Shown: positions 45,938 to 56,140, counted from the first letter of the stretch. The stretch: DNA of 64,000 nucleotides from Bradyrhizobium sp. LLZ17 (GCF_041200145.1 NZ_CP165734.1:6739001-6803000), one strand, 5' to 3'. Notes: generated by a model from the letters alone, not told the origin. A program made the numbers and translations.

Positions 45938-46456
45938 CTACTCCTTCTGGCCGTGCTTTTTCTTTTTCTTCTTTTTCCTGTGCTCATCGCCTTCGCTCTC
46001 GTCGCCGTCGTCATCGACGATCGCCTCGTCGGTCTCATGCACGGCGGCCTCGAGCGCGGCGCGCTCGGCGGCTTCCTGCTCGCGCTGGCGGCGGCGTTCG
46101 TCCCAGGCGTCGAACAGCTGATCGAGCCAGGGCAGCACTTGCTCGATCGAGGGCAATTGGCCGGGCGGACCGGCCTCGCCGCGCGGGCCTTGTGGACCGG
46201 CGGGACCTTGGATTCCGGCGGGGCCCTGTGGTCCGGCTGGTCCGCGCGGACCGGCCTCGCCCGGCTTGCCCGGCGGACCGGCCTTGCCCTGCGTTCCGGT
46301 CTTTCCGGCCGGCCCAGGCTTGCCCTGCGGTCCGGGCTTGCCGCGCGTGCCGTCCGGCCCGCGCTTGCCCGGGTGACCCTGCGGCCCCGGCCGTCCCGGC
46401 TCGCCCTGCCGCCCGCGCGGACCCGGAGGTCCCTGCCGTCCCTGATCGTCTGCCAC
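45938..46456 (-). CDS. Collagen-like protein with 32 Gly-X-Y triplets
   Basis: 172-residue protein whose residues 6-101 are 32 uninterrupted Gly-X-Y triplets, rich in GPP, GPQ, GKP and GPR, as in collagen triple helices. No signal peptide or transmembrane helix precedes them. A C-terminal region follows: a short amphipathic segment ([18 protein letters not shown]), a charged helix likely to form a coiled coil ([18 protein letters not shown]), an acidic stretch and a poly-Lys tail ([13 protein letters not shown]). The layout suggests a trimer, with the helical part as trimerisation domain. Role and location are unknown. Its neighbours give no clue. Confidence 0.9.
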   Translation of the reverse strand: MADDQGRQGPPGPRGRQGEPGRPGPQGHPGKRGPDGTRGKPGPQGKPGPAGKTGTQGKAGPPGKPGEAGPRGPAGPQGPAGIQGPAGPQGPRGEAGPPGQLPSIEQVLPWLDQLFDAWDERRRQREQEAAERAALEAAVHETDEAIVDDDGDESEGDEHRKKKKKKKHGQKE

Positions 46457-46578
46457 GCCACTGCTCCCTTTACGGACGCAAGCTACTTAGCGGCGTTTGA
46501 CGACAGCAGCAATTCCGCCCGCGCATGCCGCGGGGCGTGATCAACATCAATCGGCGCTGCGGCACGCGACCTCGCGCG

Positions 46579-46833
46579 TCAATCGTGATAGGCGGGCACG
46601 TCGATGCCGGAGGCAGCATAGAGCCTGATCTTGTTGCGCAGCGTGCGCACCGACAGGCCGAGCACACGCGATGCGCGCGTACGGTTGCCATCGCAGCGCG
46701 CGAGCGTCTGGAGCACGAGCTCGCGCTCGACCTCGTCGACGGTCGCGCCGATCAGCAGCGGAACGATCTGGTGAGGGGCAAGGAATTGCGCGCCCTGGTC
46801 GGGCACCGCGACATGAACAGTGGTCATCAACAT
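46579..46833 (-). CDS. Stand-alone Fis/FlbD-type helix-turn-helix protein
   Basis: 84-residue protein corresponding to the C-terminal DNA-binding domain of sigma-54 activators such as NtrC or FlbD. The text GATVDEVERELVLQTL followed by GNRTRASRVLGLSVRTLRNK matches the Fis-type recognition helices closely. The AAA ATPase and receiver domains are absent, so it cannot activate sigma-54 by itself; it may be a nucleoid-type or competitive DNA-binding protein. GGGGAG precedes ATG 46833, so the short start is genuine. Confidence 0.85.
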   Translation of the reverse strand: MLMTTVHVAVPDQGAQFLAPHQIVPLLIGATVDEVERELVLQTLARCDGNRTRASRVLGLSVRTLRNKIRLYAASGIDVPAYHD

Positions 46834-47060
46834 ACTCCCCGATCAACGCCCGCTTCCATCGTTGGAAGCGGATCGAGAACAAACGACCCCCAAGCCGTAG
46901 ATCTACGGTGGGCGGGTTTGGTTAATGAAAGGTTAATTGCCGGGTGTTCGCACCAATTGACCTTGGGAATGCCGCAGCGCCGCCGCGATTGGCGCAGGAT
47001 GCATGGCGATGCGGACCGATGCCGATCGCAGAACCCGCAGCCGTGCGTCGCGCCGCGCGC

Positions 47061-47828
47061 TCACACCGTCCGATATCCGCCATCCACCATCACGATCGTT
47101 CCGGTGACGTAAGCCGACAGATCGGACGCAAGGAAGATCGCGGGGCCGACGATGTCCTCCGGCTTGCCCGCCCGCGCCAGCGGGGTGTGATCGACGAAGG
47201 CCTGCACCAGCGCCGGATTGGTGGCGCGCACATTGGCGTTGAGGTTGGTCTCGATGAAGCCCGGGCCGATCGCGTTGACGCGCACGCCTTCCTTGCCGAG
47301 CTCGACCGCGAGCGCCTTGGTGAAGCCGAGCACGCCGTGCTTCGAGGTCGTATACGCCGCCGAGCTCGGCGTGCGCAGATGCATGAAGGACTGGATCGAG
47401 CCGATATTGACGATGCGGCCCTTGGCTGCGCGCAAGGGGGCGAGGAAGGCCTGCGTCATGTTGAAGACGCCGTTGAGATTGAGCGCGATGATGTCGTTCC
47501 AGTCCTTCGCGACCGTCTCGGTGTCAGCGGTGAAGGCATTGCGGCGGGTGATGCCGGCATTGTTGACCAGGATCGAGACCTGTCCGACCTTGTCGGCGAC
47601 CTGCTTGGCCAGCGCAAAGCAATCGTCGCGTTTGGTGACGTCGAGCGCAAAGCTCTCGGCCTTGCCGCCGGCCCTGCGGATCTCCTGGGTTGCCTCCGCG
47701 ATCGTATCGGGGTTGACGTCGAGCAGCACGACTTGCGCGCCCTCGCGCGCGTAGCCGGCCGCGATCGCCCGGCCGATGCCGGAACCGGCGCCCGTGACGA
47801 CCGCGAGGTGATCTGCGAGCAAGGCCAT
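47061..47828 (-). CDS. SDR-family oxidoreductase
   Basis: 255-residue classical short-chain dehydrogenase. Cofactor motif VVTGAGSGIGRAIAAGYARE at the N-terminus, NAG region SILVNNAGITRRNAF, catalytic Ser near GSIQSF, and Tyr-x3-Lys in SSAAYTTSKHGVLGFTKAL, followed by RVNAIGPGFIET. The end FLASDLSAYVTGTIVMVDGG is typical. It resembles 2-deoxy-D-gluconate 3-dehydrogenase (KduD) and related sugar-acid dehydrogenases; substrate unproven. GGAGG eight bases before ATG 47828 fixes the start over the longer frame to 47849. Confidence 0.93.
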   Translation of the reverse strand: MALLADHLAVVTGAGSGIGRAIAAGYAREGAQVVLLDVNPDTIAEATQEIRRAGGKAESFALDVTKRDDCFALAKQVADKVGQVSILVNNAGITRRNAFTADTETVAKDWNDIIALNLNGVFNMTQAFLAPLRAAKGRIVNIGSIQSFMHLRTPSSAAYTTSKHGVLGFTKALAVELGKEGVRVNAIGPGFIETNLNANVRATNPALVQAFVDHTPLARAGKPEDIVGPAIFLASDLSAYVTGTIVMVDGGYRTV

Positions 47829-47938
47829 GACATTTCCTCCCGGATTCATTTCGAAGTTTCATGAAAGGCTAACTCGAAATTAAGCGGTCGGAAACGGCGG
47901 CCTTGGCATACTGATGTTGATTGCTAAACGTTGCGCGC

Positions 47939-48424
47939 ATGATGGAACGAGTTGAATCCTGGAAACTGGCGCTGGAGCGCCTGCGGTCGGGCGACGCCGC
48001 CGATTGGACCGAGGCGGGCCGGCTCGTGGCCGAGATCGCCCGCGTCAGCTCCGAGGCCACGCTGCGGCAGGCCGCCGACCAGGCGCTGCCCGTGCTGCGC
48101 CAGGCCGCGGTCAACGACGATCCCACCATCATCCTGGCCGCTCAGCGCCGGATCGGCGTGATCCTCGAGGTCCTCCACGATCTGACCGCGCCGCGCTTCG
48201 GCCGCCGCAACGTCATGCCGAAGAAGCTGTCCAGCGAGGACCGCGCGCGCAGGATGCTCGGCCTGCCGCTCGCCGTGCAGCTGACCTGTGATGACATCAA
48301 CCAGGCCTATCGCCGCGCCGCCAAGGGCAAGCATCCCGACCAGGGCGGCAGCGCGCAAGCCTTCATCGAGCTCGCCGCCGCGCGCGACATCCTCATCCAT
48401 CCAGGCGTCCACAAGGACGCGTGA
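47939..48424 (+). CDS. Protein with C-terminal J-like domain
   Basis: 161-residue cytoplasmic protein. An all-helical N-terminal region (1-105) is followed by a J-domain-like C-terminal part in which the HPD signature is at residues 132-134 (AYRRAAKGKHPDQGGSAQ), within the usual helix II-HPD-helix III order. J domains stimulate Hsp70-type ATPases through HPD. The C-terminal location is unusual compared with DnaJ but known for some co-chaperones. ATG 47939 is chosen; a TTG at 47921 is possible. The gene diverges from the SDR gene. Confidence 0.85.
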   Translation: MMERVESWKLALERLRSGDAADWTEAGRLVAEIARVSSEATLRQAADQALPVLRQAAVNDDPTIILAAQRRIGVILEVLHDLTAPRFGRRNVMPKKLSSEDRARRMLGLPLAVQLTCDDINQAYRRAAKGKHPDQGGSAQAFIELAAARDILIHPGVHKDA

Positions 48425-48502
48425 GCGGCCGTCGTGGTCGTCAAGATGAAGGGCGGGCCGCTCGCGCAACCCGCCCTCGACTTCGATCGGCTGTGAGCCT
48501 GC

Positions 48503-48763
48503 TCAGAGCGTGCAGCGGCGCTCCCCGCGCAGCTTGATCTGGAGATCGGAGGCCGCGGTGAAGGTCGGCAGCGGCTTGCTGACGACCTTGTAGGTCGACA
48601 CGCCCCACTGCAGCGGCTTGTAGCGCAGGTCCTCGTTCCAGACCTGGCAGATGCCGGTGTTGTCCCAGCGGATCACGTAATAGCCGGCTGCCGCCGAGGC
48701 CGGCACGGCAAATGCGGACGAGGCGATGCCGGCAACGGCACAAAGGGCGAGAACGCGACGCAT
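48503..48763 (-). CDS. Small exported protein, unknown
   Basis: 86-residue protein with a signal peptide (VLALCAVAGIASSAFAVPASA) and a mature part of about 62 residues rich in aromatic residues (YYVIRWDNTGICQVWNEDLR), with two Cys that could form a disulfide (GICQVW and a terminal RRCTL). Related text appears in small Bradyrhizobium secreted proteins, as I recall, but I cannot name a family. Start at 48763 is chosen for the signal peptide. It is followed on the other strand by a gene-free stretch. Confidence 0.75.
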   Translation of the reverse strand: MRRVLALCAVAGIASSAFAVPASAAAGYYVIRWDNTGICQVWNEDLRYKPLQWGVSTYKVVSKPLPTFTAASDLQIKLRGERRCTL

Positions 48764-48904
48764 GAAAAATCTCCTGATGGGAATGCGAGAAGGAAACTGG
48801 TGCGGCAAAACTGCACAGCTTGCAAGCCGCTCCATGGCCGATCACGGATATGTCAGCCCGGCTTCGTTGAGCGTAGCGGCCCGTCAGGGTCGCTCCAACG
48901 AAAT

Positions 48905-49022
48905 ATACGAAAACAACCCCATGCACAGTAGACATCAAGCAGAAATCATTGATCTTTTTCTGAGTTCGGGAAAAGCAAAATATTCGTTTGCTCCGTCGGG
49001 CAAAACAGGAGCAGAATGGCAT
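48905..49022. repeat. Dispersed repeat, family H
   Basis: Reverse-complement counterpart of 1320-1436: CGAAAACAACCCCATGCAC starts the block and CGTCGGGCAAAACAGGAG lies near its end. The middle differs between the two copies, so only the end blocks are conserved. Confidence 0.6.
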
Positions 49023-49063
49023 GATCGCGATGGCATTTTCGGTGGCGCACCAGGCATCCGCAC

Positions 49064-49188
49064 CGTCATGGCCGGGCCTGTCCCGGCATCCACGCCTTGA
49101 TCCACGGCACACAAGAACGTGGATGCCCGGGCCTTCGCCTCGCCGAAGCGGCTTCGGCCGCGCAGGCGGGACAAGCCCGGGCATGACG
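49064..49188. repeat. Dispersed palindromic repeat, family J
   Basis: Begins GTCATGGCCGGGCCTGTCC and ends GACAAGCCCGGGCATGAC, with an inner matching pair CATCCACG.../CGTGGATG. Only one copy in the window. It lies upstream of the next gene. Confidence 0.75.
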
Positions 49189-49297
49189 AGCGCTACGACT
49201 CGCGCCCGCGCGATCATGTTGCCGCCGCGATCGATCGGATAGATTTGCGGCGTCTGATTCGATTCCATCCTTGAAAGATAGCCCCCGGAGATTCCCC

Positions 49298-49732
49298 ATG
49301 AAGATCGCTACCACCTTGCGCGCCGCGCTCGTTGCCATTGCGGCCCTGGCCGGCCTCTCGACCGCGGCGCGCGCCGACGGCGGCACGGTGGTGCTGACGA
49401 TCTACAAGGCCGGCTGGATCATCGGCGGCTCGGGCGGCGGCGGCGTGCTCAACTTCCGCGGCCGCTCCTATTCGCTCTCCACCGGCGGGCTCGACTACGG
49501 CCTCGTGTTCGGCGGCTCCAAGACCGTGCTGCGCGGTCGCGTCTCCAACATCAACCGTCCCTCGGATGTCGCCGGCGTCTACGGCGCCGCCGGTGCCGGC
49601 CTTGCGGTCGGCCGTGGCGCCCGCGCCATCGTGCTGACCAACCAGAAGGGCGCGGTGCTGGAGCTGAGCGGCACGCAGGTCGGGTTGATGGCGAACGCGG
49701 ATCTGAGCGGGCTTGCGATCACGATGCGGTAG
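49298..49732 (+). CDS. Exported Gly-rich protein resembling DUF1134/EipA-type envelope proteins
   Basis: 144-residue protein with a signal peptide (ALVAIAALAGLSTAARA). The mature part is a Gly-rich beta-sheet pattern (GWIIGGSGGGGVLNFRGRSY) with repeated hydrophobic strands and ends SGLAITMR. The strand layout resembles DUF1134 proteins such as EipA, known in Brucella for envelope integrity, but the match is by eye only and it may be another small beta-barrel. Likely periplasmic. A CCCCGGAGA ribosome site precedes the ATG. Confidence 0.7.
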   Translation: MKIATTLRAALVAIAALAGLSTAARADGGTVVLTIYKAGWIIGGSGGGGVLNFRGRSYSLSTGGLDYGLVFGGSKTVLRGRVSNINRPSDVAGVYGAAGAGLAVGRGARAIVLTNQKGAVLELSGTQVGLMANADLSGLAITMR

Positions 49733-49756
49733 GGGCGGGTGCCGGAGGACTCGGTG

Positions 49757-49854
49757 CCGTAGGGTGGGCAAAGGCGCGCAAGCGCCGTGCCCACCATGGT
49801 GCAAGCGGCATACGAAAAGTTGGTGGGCACGCTTCGCTTTGCCCACCCTACGAG
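49757..49854. repeat. Short inverted-repeat element, family C
   Basis: Ends CGTAGGGTGGGCAAAGGCG and CGCTTTGCCCACCCTACG are inverted repeats around a GTGCCCACCATGGTGC-type centre. Related copies lie at 51361-51466 and 52514-52620. Confidence 0.85.
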
Positions 49855-49863
49855 ACCTGCGGA

Positions 49864-50556
49864 TTACGCGCTCACCATCGCATGAATCCGCTCGCAATGC
49901 GCGACCAGATTCTTGTGCGCCTCGATAAACGCCTTCAGCGGCGTCGGGATCGGAAAGTAATGGATATTCGCGATGAAGCCGTAGATGCCGGCATCACAGC
50001 TGGTCGGCCGCTCGCCGTGCACGAAGGCCGCCGCGGGCACGATCTCGGCCAGCACCTGCAAATCGGCAAGCCCCCGCGCATAGGCCTGTTCCGGCGTGTA
50101 GCGGCCGATGCCCTGGAAATGATAACGCTGCGCATTGTAGGCCTTGGCCTTCTCGAAGCCAGCCGCGTCGATCTGCGGATGCTGCGCGATGAAGCCGTCG
50201 CGGAAGGCGGGATAATAGCGCTCGTCCTTCCAGCGCGAATACGACATCACCCAGTAGAGATCATCCAGCATGCGGGTGACGAGATGATTGGTGCGGCGCT
50301 GCTCGGGTGACAGCGCGGCATCGATGGTGAGATGATATTTCGCGATCGCGTGCGCGATGATCGTCTCGCTGTCGCCGATGGTCTCGCCGTCGTCGACGAT
50401 ATAGGGCAACTGCCCGCGCGGCGCGGCCGAGGCATCGAACACATGCTCGTGCACGAAGGGCATGCGCGCGAGCTTCAGGAAGGCATAGACCTTGAGGCCG
50501 TAGCCATTGTTGTCGGCGACGCCGAACAGTTCCGGGTAGGAATAGAGGGTCAGCAT
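49864..50556 (-). CDS. Glutathione S-transferase family protein
   Basis: 230-residue GST-fold protein. The N-terminal thioredoxin-like domain begins MLTLYSYPELFGVADNNGYG with the usual QLPYIVDD and GDSETIIAHAIAKY (glutathione-contact Ser/Glu) texts. The C-terminal helical domain ends ERPTSCDAGIYGFIANIHYF, a capping-box variant. A second GST in the window (21401) is of a different subgroup. ATG 50556 is chosen over a longer open frame because the fold begins there. Substrate unknown. Confidence 0.88.
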   Translation of the reverse strand: MLTLYSYPELFGVADNNGYGLKVYAFLKLARMPFVHEHVFDASAAPRGQLPYIVDDGETIGDSETIIAHAIAKYHLTIDAALSPEQRRTNHLVTRMLDDLYWVMSYSRWKDERYYPAFRDGFIAQHPQIDAAGFEKAKAYNAQRYHFQGIGRYTPEQAYARGLADLQVLAEIVPAAAFVHGERPTSCDAGIYGFIANIHYFPIPTPLKAFIEAHKNLVAHCERIHAMVSA

Positions 50557-50571
50557 GGTTGCTCCCTTACG

Positions 50572-50638
50572 CGCATGATCCGGACCCGAAGGGCCGCGCT
50601 GGCGCAAAGTGTGACGCGGTTTTCCGGAAAGATCATGC
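50572..50638. repeat. Dispersed palindromic repeat, family I
   Basis: Inverted repeat GCATGATCCGGACCCGA to TTTTCCGGAAAGATCATGC with GCGCAAAGTGTGACGCGG in between; a repeat type common in Rhizobiales. It lies between the GST and VOC genes; the remaining 270 bases of the gap (50639-50909) show nothing else. Confidence 0.7.
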
Positions 50639-50909
50639 CGGTTGCGCCCGGCTGTTCGACCCAAAGTTGTTATCGCTCCCGCGCCGGGCTTGCAACAGCG
50701 ATGACCTTGGTGCGCGGGGTCGTTCGATCAGCGGGCGATTGGGGGCGATCTGGAGCCTGGTCTGCGCGACAATCCGGGTGGGTCTCACCGAATGGGCCGA
50801 TCCTTGCGAAAAATGCGACCCCCTCTGTCGGATCGCCGCTCGCCCGTTCGTCCTTCGAGCGGCCGCTCGTGTCGGGCGCGTCTCGTTTCACATCCCGGGA
50901 TATCCGCCC

Positions 50910-51346
50910 ATGACCTCCATCACGCCGTTTCTCTGGTTCGACAACAACGTCCCCGAAGCCGTCGCCTTCTACAAATCGGTGTTTCCCAATGCCAAGGTGG
51001 AGAGCGTCAGCGATTTCATGGCGGTGTTCGAACTCGAAGGCCAGCGCTTCAACGCGCTCAATGGCGGGCCGATGTACCGCTTCAACGAGGCGGTGTCGTT
51101 CTTCATCAGCGTGGAGACGCAAGTCGAGGTGGATTATTTTGGAAAGCGCTGACCGCCGACGGCGGCGCGGAATCCAAATGCGGCTGGCTCAAGGACAAGT
51201 TCGGCCTGTCCTGGCAGGTGATCCCATCAGCGCTCGGCCGCTATCTCGGCGACGCGGACCGCACCAAGGCGAACCGCGTCATGCAGGCCATGATGGGGAT
51301 GCGGAAGATCGTGATTGCGGAGTTGGATCGGGCGTATGCGGGGTGA
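50910..51346 (+). pseudogene. VOC/PhnB-type glyoxalase-like protein, frameshifted in a T run
   Basis: Vicinal-oxygen-chelate fold protein of the PhnB-like group. From ATG 50910 the frame reads MTSITPFLWFDNNVPEAVAF and the family strand ISVETQVEVDYF, then hits a stop after GKR. The frame one base over continues KALTADGGAESKCGWLKDKF, GLSWQVIPSALGRYL to the stop at 51346. One extra T in the run 51137-51140 would restore DYFWKAL and a protein of about 145 residues. The family is often annotated as PhnB or methyltransferase-like; function unknown. Confidence 0.85.
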
Positions 51347-51360
51347 GGGGCCGATGGTGC

Positions 51361-51466
51361 CGTAGGGTGGGCAAAGGCGCGCCCTTCGCGCGCCGTGCCC
51401 ACCGTTCTGCCGGTTGCGTGGAGAGATGGTGGGCACGGCGCAAGCGCGCCTTTACCCACCCTACGA
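51361..51466. repeat. Short inverted-repeat element, family C (left of a pair)
   Basis: 106 bases with terminal inverted repeats CGTAGGGTGGGCAAAGGCG and CGCCTTTACCCACCCTACG. It differs from 52514-52620 at only a handful of positions and lies in the same orientation, about 1.05 kb apart, flanking mug and the DUF6429 gene. No reading frame inside. Confidence 0.88.
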
Positions 51467-51506
51467 AACTGCGTATTTGAGTGAGACCGCGAGTCAGTTC
51501 CTCGGT

Positions 51507-51635
51507 GTCGTCCTGGCGAAAGCCGGGACCCATACCGCGTGATCTATCGGTTGCGGCGGGTAGAAGTACCGAACGACGAGTCTTCGCCAAACCGCTGTCT
51601 GGGGCTATGGCTCCCGGCCTTCGCCGGGACGATGA
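51507..51635. repeat. Dispersed repeat, family D
   Basis: Starts GTCGTCCTGGCGAAAGCCG, contains GGGACCCATACCGCGTG and ends GGCCTTCGCCGGGACGATG. The second copy is at 56313-56451, with the same GGGACCCATACCGCGTGAT block. It lies beyond the 3' end of mug. Confidence 0.8.
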
Positions 51636-51653
51636 CTGGGCGCTATCGTTGCC

Positions 51654-52170
51654 TCACACTAGGGCGATCCACCTCGCCAGCTCCCGCCACGGCTCGATCG
51701 TCCAATGCCCGGACGCAGCACCCGACGGCGAGGGCAGCACGAATATCTCCGGCAAACTTTCATCGCGCGGCTGCCGCCCCAACAAAATCCCGCGCGACGG
51801 CCTGCCACAAAACAAGCTCGCCGCCTTCTTGCTCGTGAACGCAATCGTCCTCGGCCGATACTTGTCGATCTTGGCCCTGAACCCCGCCACGTCGATCGTG
51901 TCAGCCGCGATCTGGTGATCCATCCCAGCGCCCGACTTGGAGAGATCGGTGAAGCCGATCCCGAGCTCCAGCAAGCCTGCGAACTCCCCCGGCTGACCAG
52001 CGCCGCGGCGTGATGCCGGCCTCATGGATCGCGCGCCAGAAGCGGTTGCCGGGATGGGCGTAGTAGTGCCCGAGTTCGGCCGAGCGCGTGCTGGCGGCGG
52101 TGCCGACGAAGACGAGGCGGAGGTCGGGGCGGAGCTGGTCGGGCAGGCGGTGGCTCTTGCTGTCAGGCAT
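51654..52170 (-). pseudogene. mug: Mismatch-specific uracil/thymine-DNA glycosylase (Mug), frameshifted in a C run
   Basis: DNA-repair glycosylase of the Mug/TDG family that excises uracil or ethenocytosine opposite G. From ATG 52170 the N-terminal half is intact: LRLVFVGTAAS followed by HYYAHPGNRFWRAIHEAGIT (catalytic and Mug signature region). The frame then breaks; the frame two bases over reads PGEFAGLLELGIGFTDLSKSG and continues with FVLPSPSGAASGH to 51654. Removing one C from the five-C run 51986-51990 joins the halves as TPRRWSAGEFAGLL, giving about 171 residues. No promoter or partner gene is clear. Confidence 0.85.
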
Positions 52171-52277
52171 GTCCGTGAACCCATGACCCCGTCAGACATA
52201 TCGACCGTGTCGAGGACCATTGAAGATCGTCCGTTCCCGAATAGGATAAGCTCAACGCTGCTCTGTGGGAGATCAAG

Positions 52278-52502
52278 ATGAGCATCAACAAGGACAAGAT
52301 CGACGACGCGGCATTGGCGCTGCTTTATCTGACCTTGCACGATGGCTATCGGGCTTGGAAGGGCTTCGACTGGGACGTGCTTGGGCGCTTGCACGACAAG
52401 GGAATGATTGACGATCCCGTCGGCAAGGTAAAGTCGGTGGTGTTCACGGAGGAAGGCCTCGAACGCGCGAAGACTTTGTTCAAGGAGTTATTCGAGGAAT
52501 AA
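52278..52502 (+). CDS. DUF6429 family protein
   Basis: 74-residue cytoplasmic protein. The text DDAALALLYLTLHDGYRAWK and GFDWDVLGRLHDKGMIDDP, KSVVFTEEGLERAKTLFKEL matches the DUF6429 pattern from memory. It is all alpha and acidic; function unknown. GGGAGATCA before ATG 52278 is a good ribosome site. Two near-identical family C elements flank this gene together with mug. Confidence 0.88.
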   Translation: MSINKDKIDDAALALLYLTLHDGYRAWKGFDWDVLGRLHDKGMIDDPVGKVKSVVFTEEGLERAKTLFKELFEE

Positions 52503-52513
52503 CACGGCAGTGC

Positions 52514-52620
52514 CGTAGGGTGGGCAAAGGCGCGCTCTTCGCGCGTCGTGCCCACCGCTCTGTCAGGTTGCGTGGAGAGATGGTGGGCACGGCGCAAGAG
52601 CGCCTTTGCCCACCCTACGA
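52514..52620. repeat. Short inverted-repeat element, family C (right of a pair)
   Basis: 107 bases with terminal inverted repeats CGTAGGGTGGGCAAAGGCG and CGCCTTTGCCCACCCTACG, near-identical to 51361-51466. It begins 12 bases after the DUF6429 stop and ends before the 3' end of thiC. Confidence 0.88.
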
Positions 52621-52657
52621 AGCTACTGCTTGAGGCGAGATGTCGAGTGTCAACGTC

Positions 52658-54712
<2,055 letters not shown>

Positions 54713-54737
54713 GCGGAGTGTGTGGCGATAGCGTGCA

Positions 54738-55346
54738 TCACGCGGCCTCCGCGGGTAGGCCGAGCCACTGCCGCACCCGCGCATCGGGGTCGGCGTTTTG
54801 CGTCACGTCGCTGACGACGGCGATGGAATCCGCGCCCGCGGCGAAGATCTCCGCGGCGTGCTCGAACTTGATGCCGCCGATCGCGACCAGCGGGATGGAG
54901 CCGATGCGCTTTTTCCATTGCGTGATCTTCGGGATGCCCTGCGGCTCGAAGCGCATCGATTTGAGCGTGGTGAAAAAGATCGGGCCGAGCGCGACATAGT
55001 CGGGTTTGGCTGCGAGCGCGGTTTCGAGCTCGGCGTCGTCATGGGTGGAGATGCCGAGCGACAGGCCGGCCTCGCGGATGGCCTTGAGGTCGGCATCGGC
55101 GAGATCCTCCTGACCGAGATGCAGGTATTTCGCGCCCGCGACGATCGCCGCGCGCCAATAGTCGTTCACCACGAGTTTTGCCGACGTGCCCCTGGTGATC
55201 TCCAGCGCGTCGGTGACGATCTGCAGCGCCTCGGCGTCGTTGAGGTCCTTGGCGCGCAGCTGAATCGTGCCGACGCCGAGGCTGCTCAGGCGCTCGACCC
55301 AGGCGAGGCTGTCGACGACGGGATAGAAGCGATCAGGATACGGCAT
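54738..55346 (-). CDS. thiE: Thiamine-phosphate synthase
   Basis: Couples hydroxymethylpyrimidine pyrophosphate with thiazole phosphate to give thiamine phosphate. The 202-residue TIM-barrel protein contains QLRAKDL near residue 30 for the pyrophosphate site, [20 protein letters not shown] for the thiazole site, and [10 protein letters not shown] and [20 protein letters not shown] near the end. Start 55346 (MPYPDRFYP) overlaps the 3' end of thiG (stop at 55333) by 14 bases, showing translational coupling; the in-frame Met at 55364 is an alternative. Confidence 0.96.
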   Translation of the reverse strand: MPYPDRFYPVVDSLAWVERLSSLGVGTIQLRAKDLNDAEALQIVTDALEITRGTSAKLVVNDYWRAAIVAGAKYLHLGQEDLADADLKAIREAGLSLGISTHDDAELETALAAKPDYVALGPIFFTTLKSMRFEPQGIPKITQWKKRIGSIPLVAIGGIKFEHAAEIFAAGADSIAVVSDVTQNADPDARVRQWLGLPAEAA

Positions 55347-56115
55347 GCCAGAAAGGTGTCCCAACGACAGGGGTGGAAGGAGAGGCGAAATCGCGGGCGT
55401 TCATCAGCCCGGCTTCGTAAGCGGTGCGGCCGGCCTCGATCCCGAGGCGGAAGGCGTTGGCCATGGCGATAGGATCGGCGGCTTTCGCGATCGCGGTGTT
55501 GAGCAGCACGGCGTCATAGCCGAGCTCGAGTGCTTCGGCCGCGTGCGAGGGCGCGCCGATGCCGGCGTCGACCACCAGCGTGATATCGGGCAGCCGCTCG
55601 CGCATCAGCTTGAGCGCGTCGCGGTTGGTGATGCCCCTGGCGCTGCCGATCGGGGCGGCCCACGGCATCACCACCTTGCAGCCGGCATCGACCAGACGGT
55701 TGGCGACCGAGAGATCCTCGGTGCAATAGGGGAACACTTCAAAATCGTCCTTGATCAGGAGGCTTGCTGCTTCGACCAGGCCGACCACGTCGGGCTGCAG
55801 CGTGTCGTTGTCGGCGATGACTTCCAGCTTGATCCAGGAGGTCGCGAACAATTCGCGCGCGAGCTTGGCCGTCGTCACCGCCTCGCGCACGCTGCGGCAG
55901 CCCGCGGTGTTCGGCAGCACGGTGACGTCGAGTTCGCGGATCAGGTTCCAGAACGCATCGCCGGTCTTGCCGCCGGCGGATTCGCGACGCAGCGACACCG
56001 TGACGATGTTGGCGCCGGACGCCCGGATCGCGCCTTGCATGATCGCCGGCGAGGGATAGAGCGCGCTGCCGATCAGGAGGCGAGAGGGGAAGGATTTGCC
56101 GTAGAAGGTCACCAT
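55333..56115 (-). CDS. thiG: Thiazole synthase
   Basis: Forms thiazole phosphate from 1-deoxyxylulose 5-phosphate, dehydroglycine and ThiS-thiocarboxylate. The 260-residue TIM barrel has the Schiff-base Lys in [18 protein letters not shown] near residue 95 and the phosphate-binding text [18 protein letters not shown] near 180. N-terminal [20 protein letters not shown] is typical. It lies downstream of thiS, separated by 360 bases with two repeats, and overlaps thiE. Confidence 0.97.
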   Translation of the reverse strand: MVTFYGKSFPSRLLIGSALYPSPAIMQGAIRASGANIVTVSLRRESAGGKTGDAFWNLIRELDVTVLPNTAGCRSVREAVTTAKLARELFATSWIKLEVIADNDTLQPDVVGLVEAASLLIKDDFEVFPYCTEDLSVANRLVDAGCKVVMPWAAPIGSARGITNRDALKLMRERLPDITLVVDAGIGAPSHAAEALELGYDAVLLNTAIAKAADPIAMANAFRLGIEAGRTAYEAGLMNARDFASPSTPVVGTPFWHAVS

Positions 56116-56140
56116 GTGGAAGGTGTCTCCGTGATTGACG

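Larger units (their letters stand above)
48764..49297. other. Gene-free interval with two repeats
   Basis: 534 bases without a convincing gene. The interval carries the family H repeat (48905-49022) and the family J hairpin repeat (49064-49188). The rest, including 48770-48900, has no marked structure. Confidence 0.6.

Noticed and set aside
48423..48463. GAGCGGCC/GGCCGCTC hairpin after the J-domain gene as a terminator
   Set aside because: Stem is short with a long loop and no T tract.
48441..49268. Minus-strand 275-codon frame over the small exported protein and repeats H and J
   Set aside because: Runs across repeats and in a different frame from the signal-peptide-bearing small gene; not protein-like.
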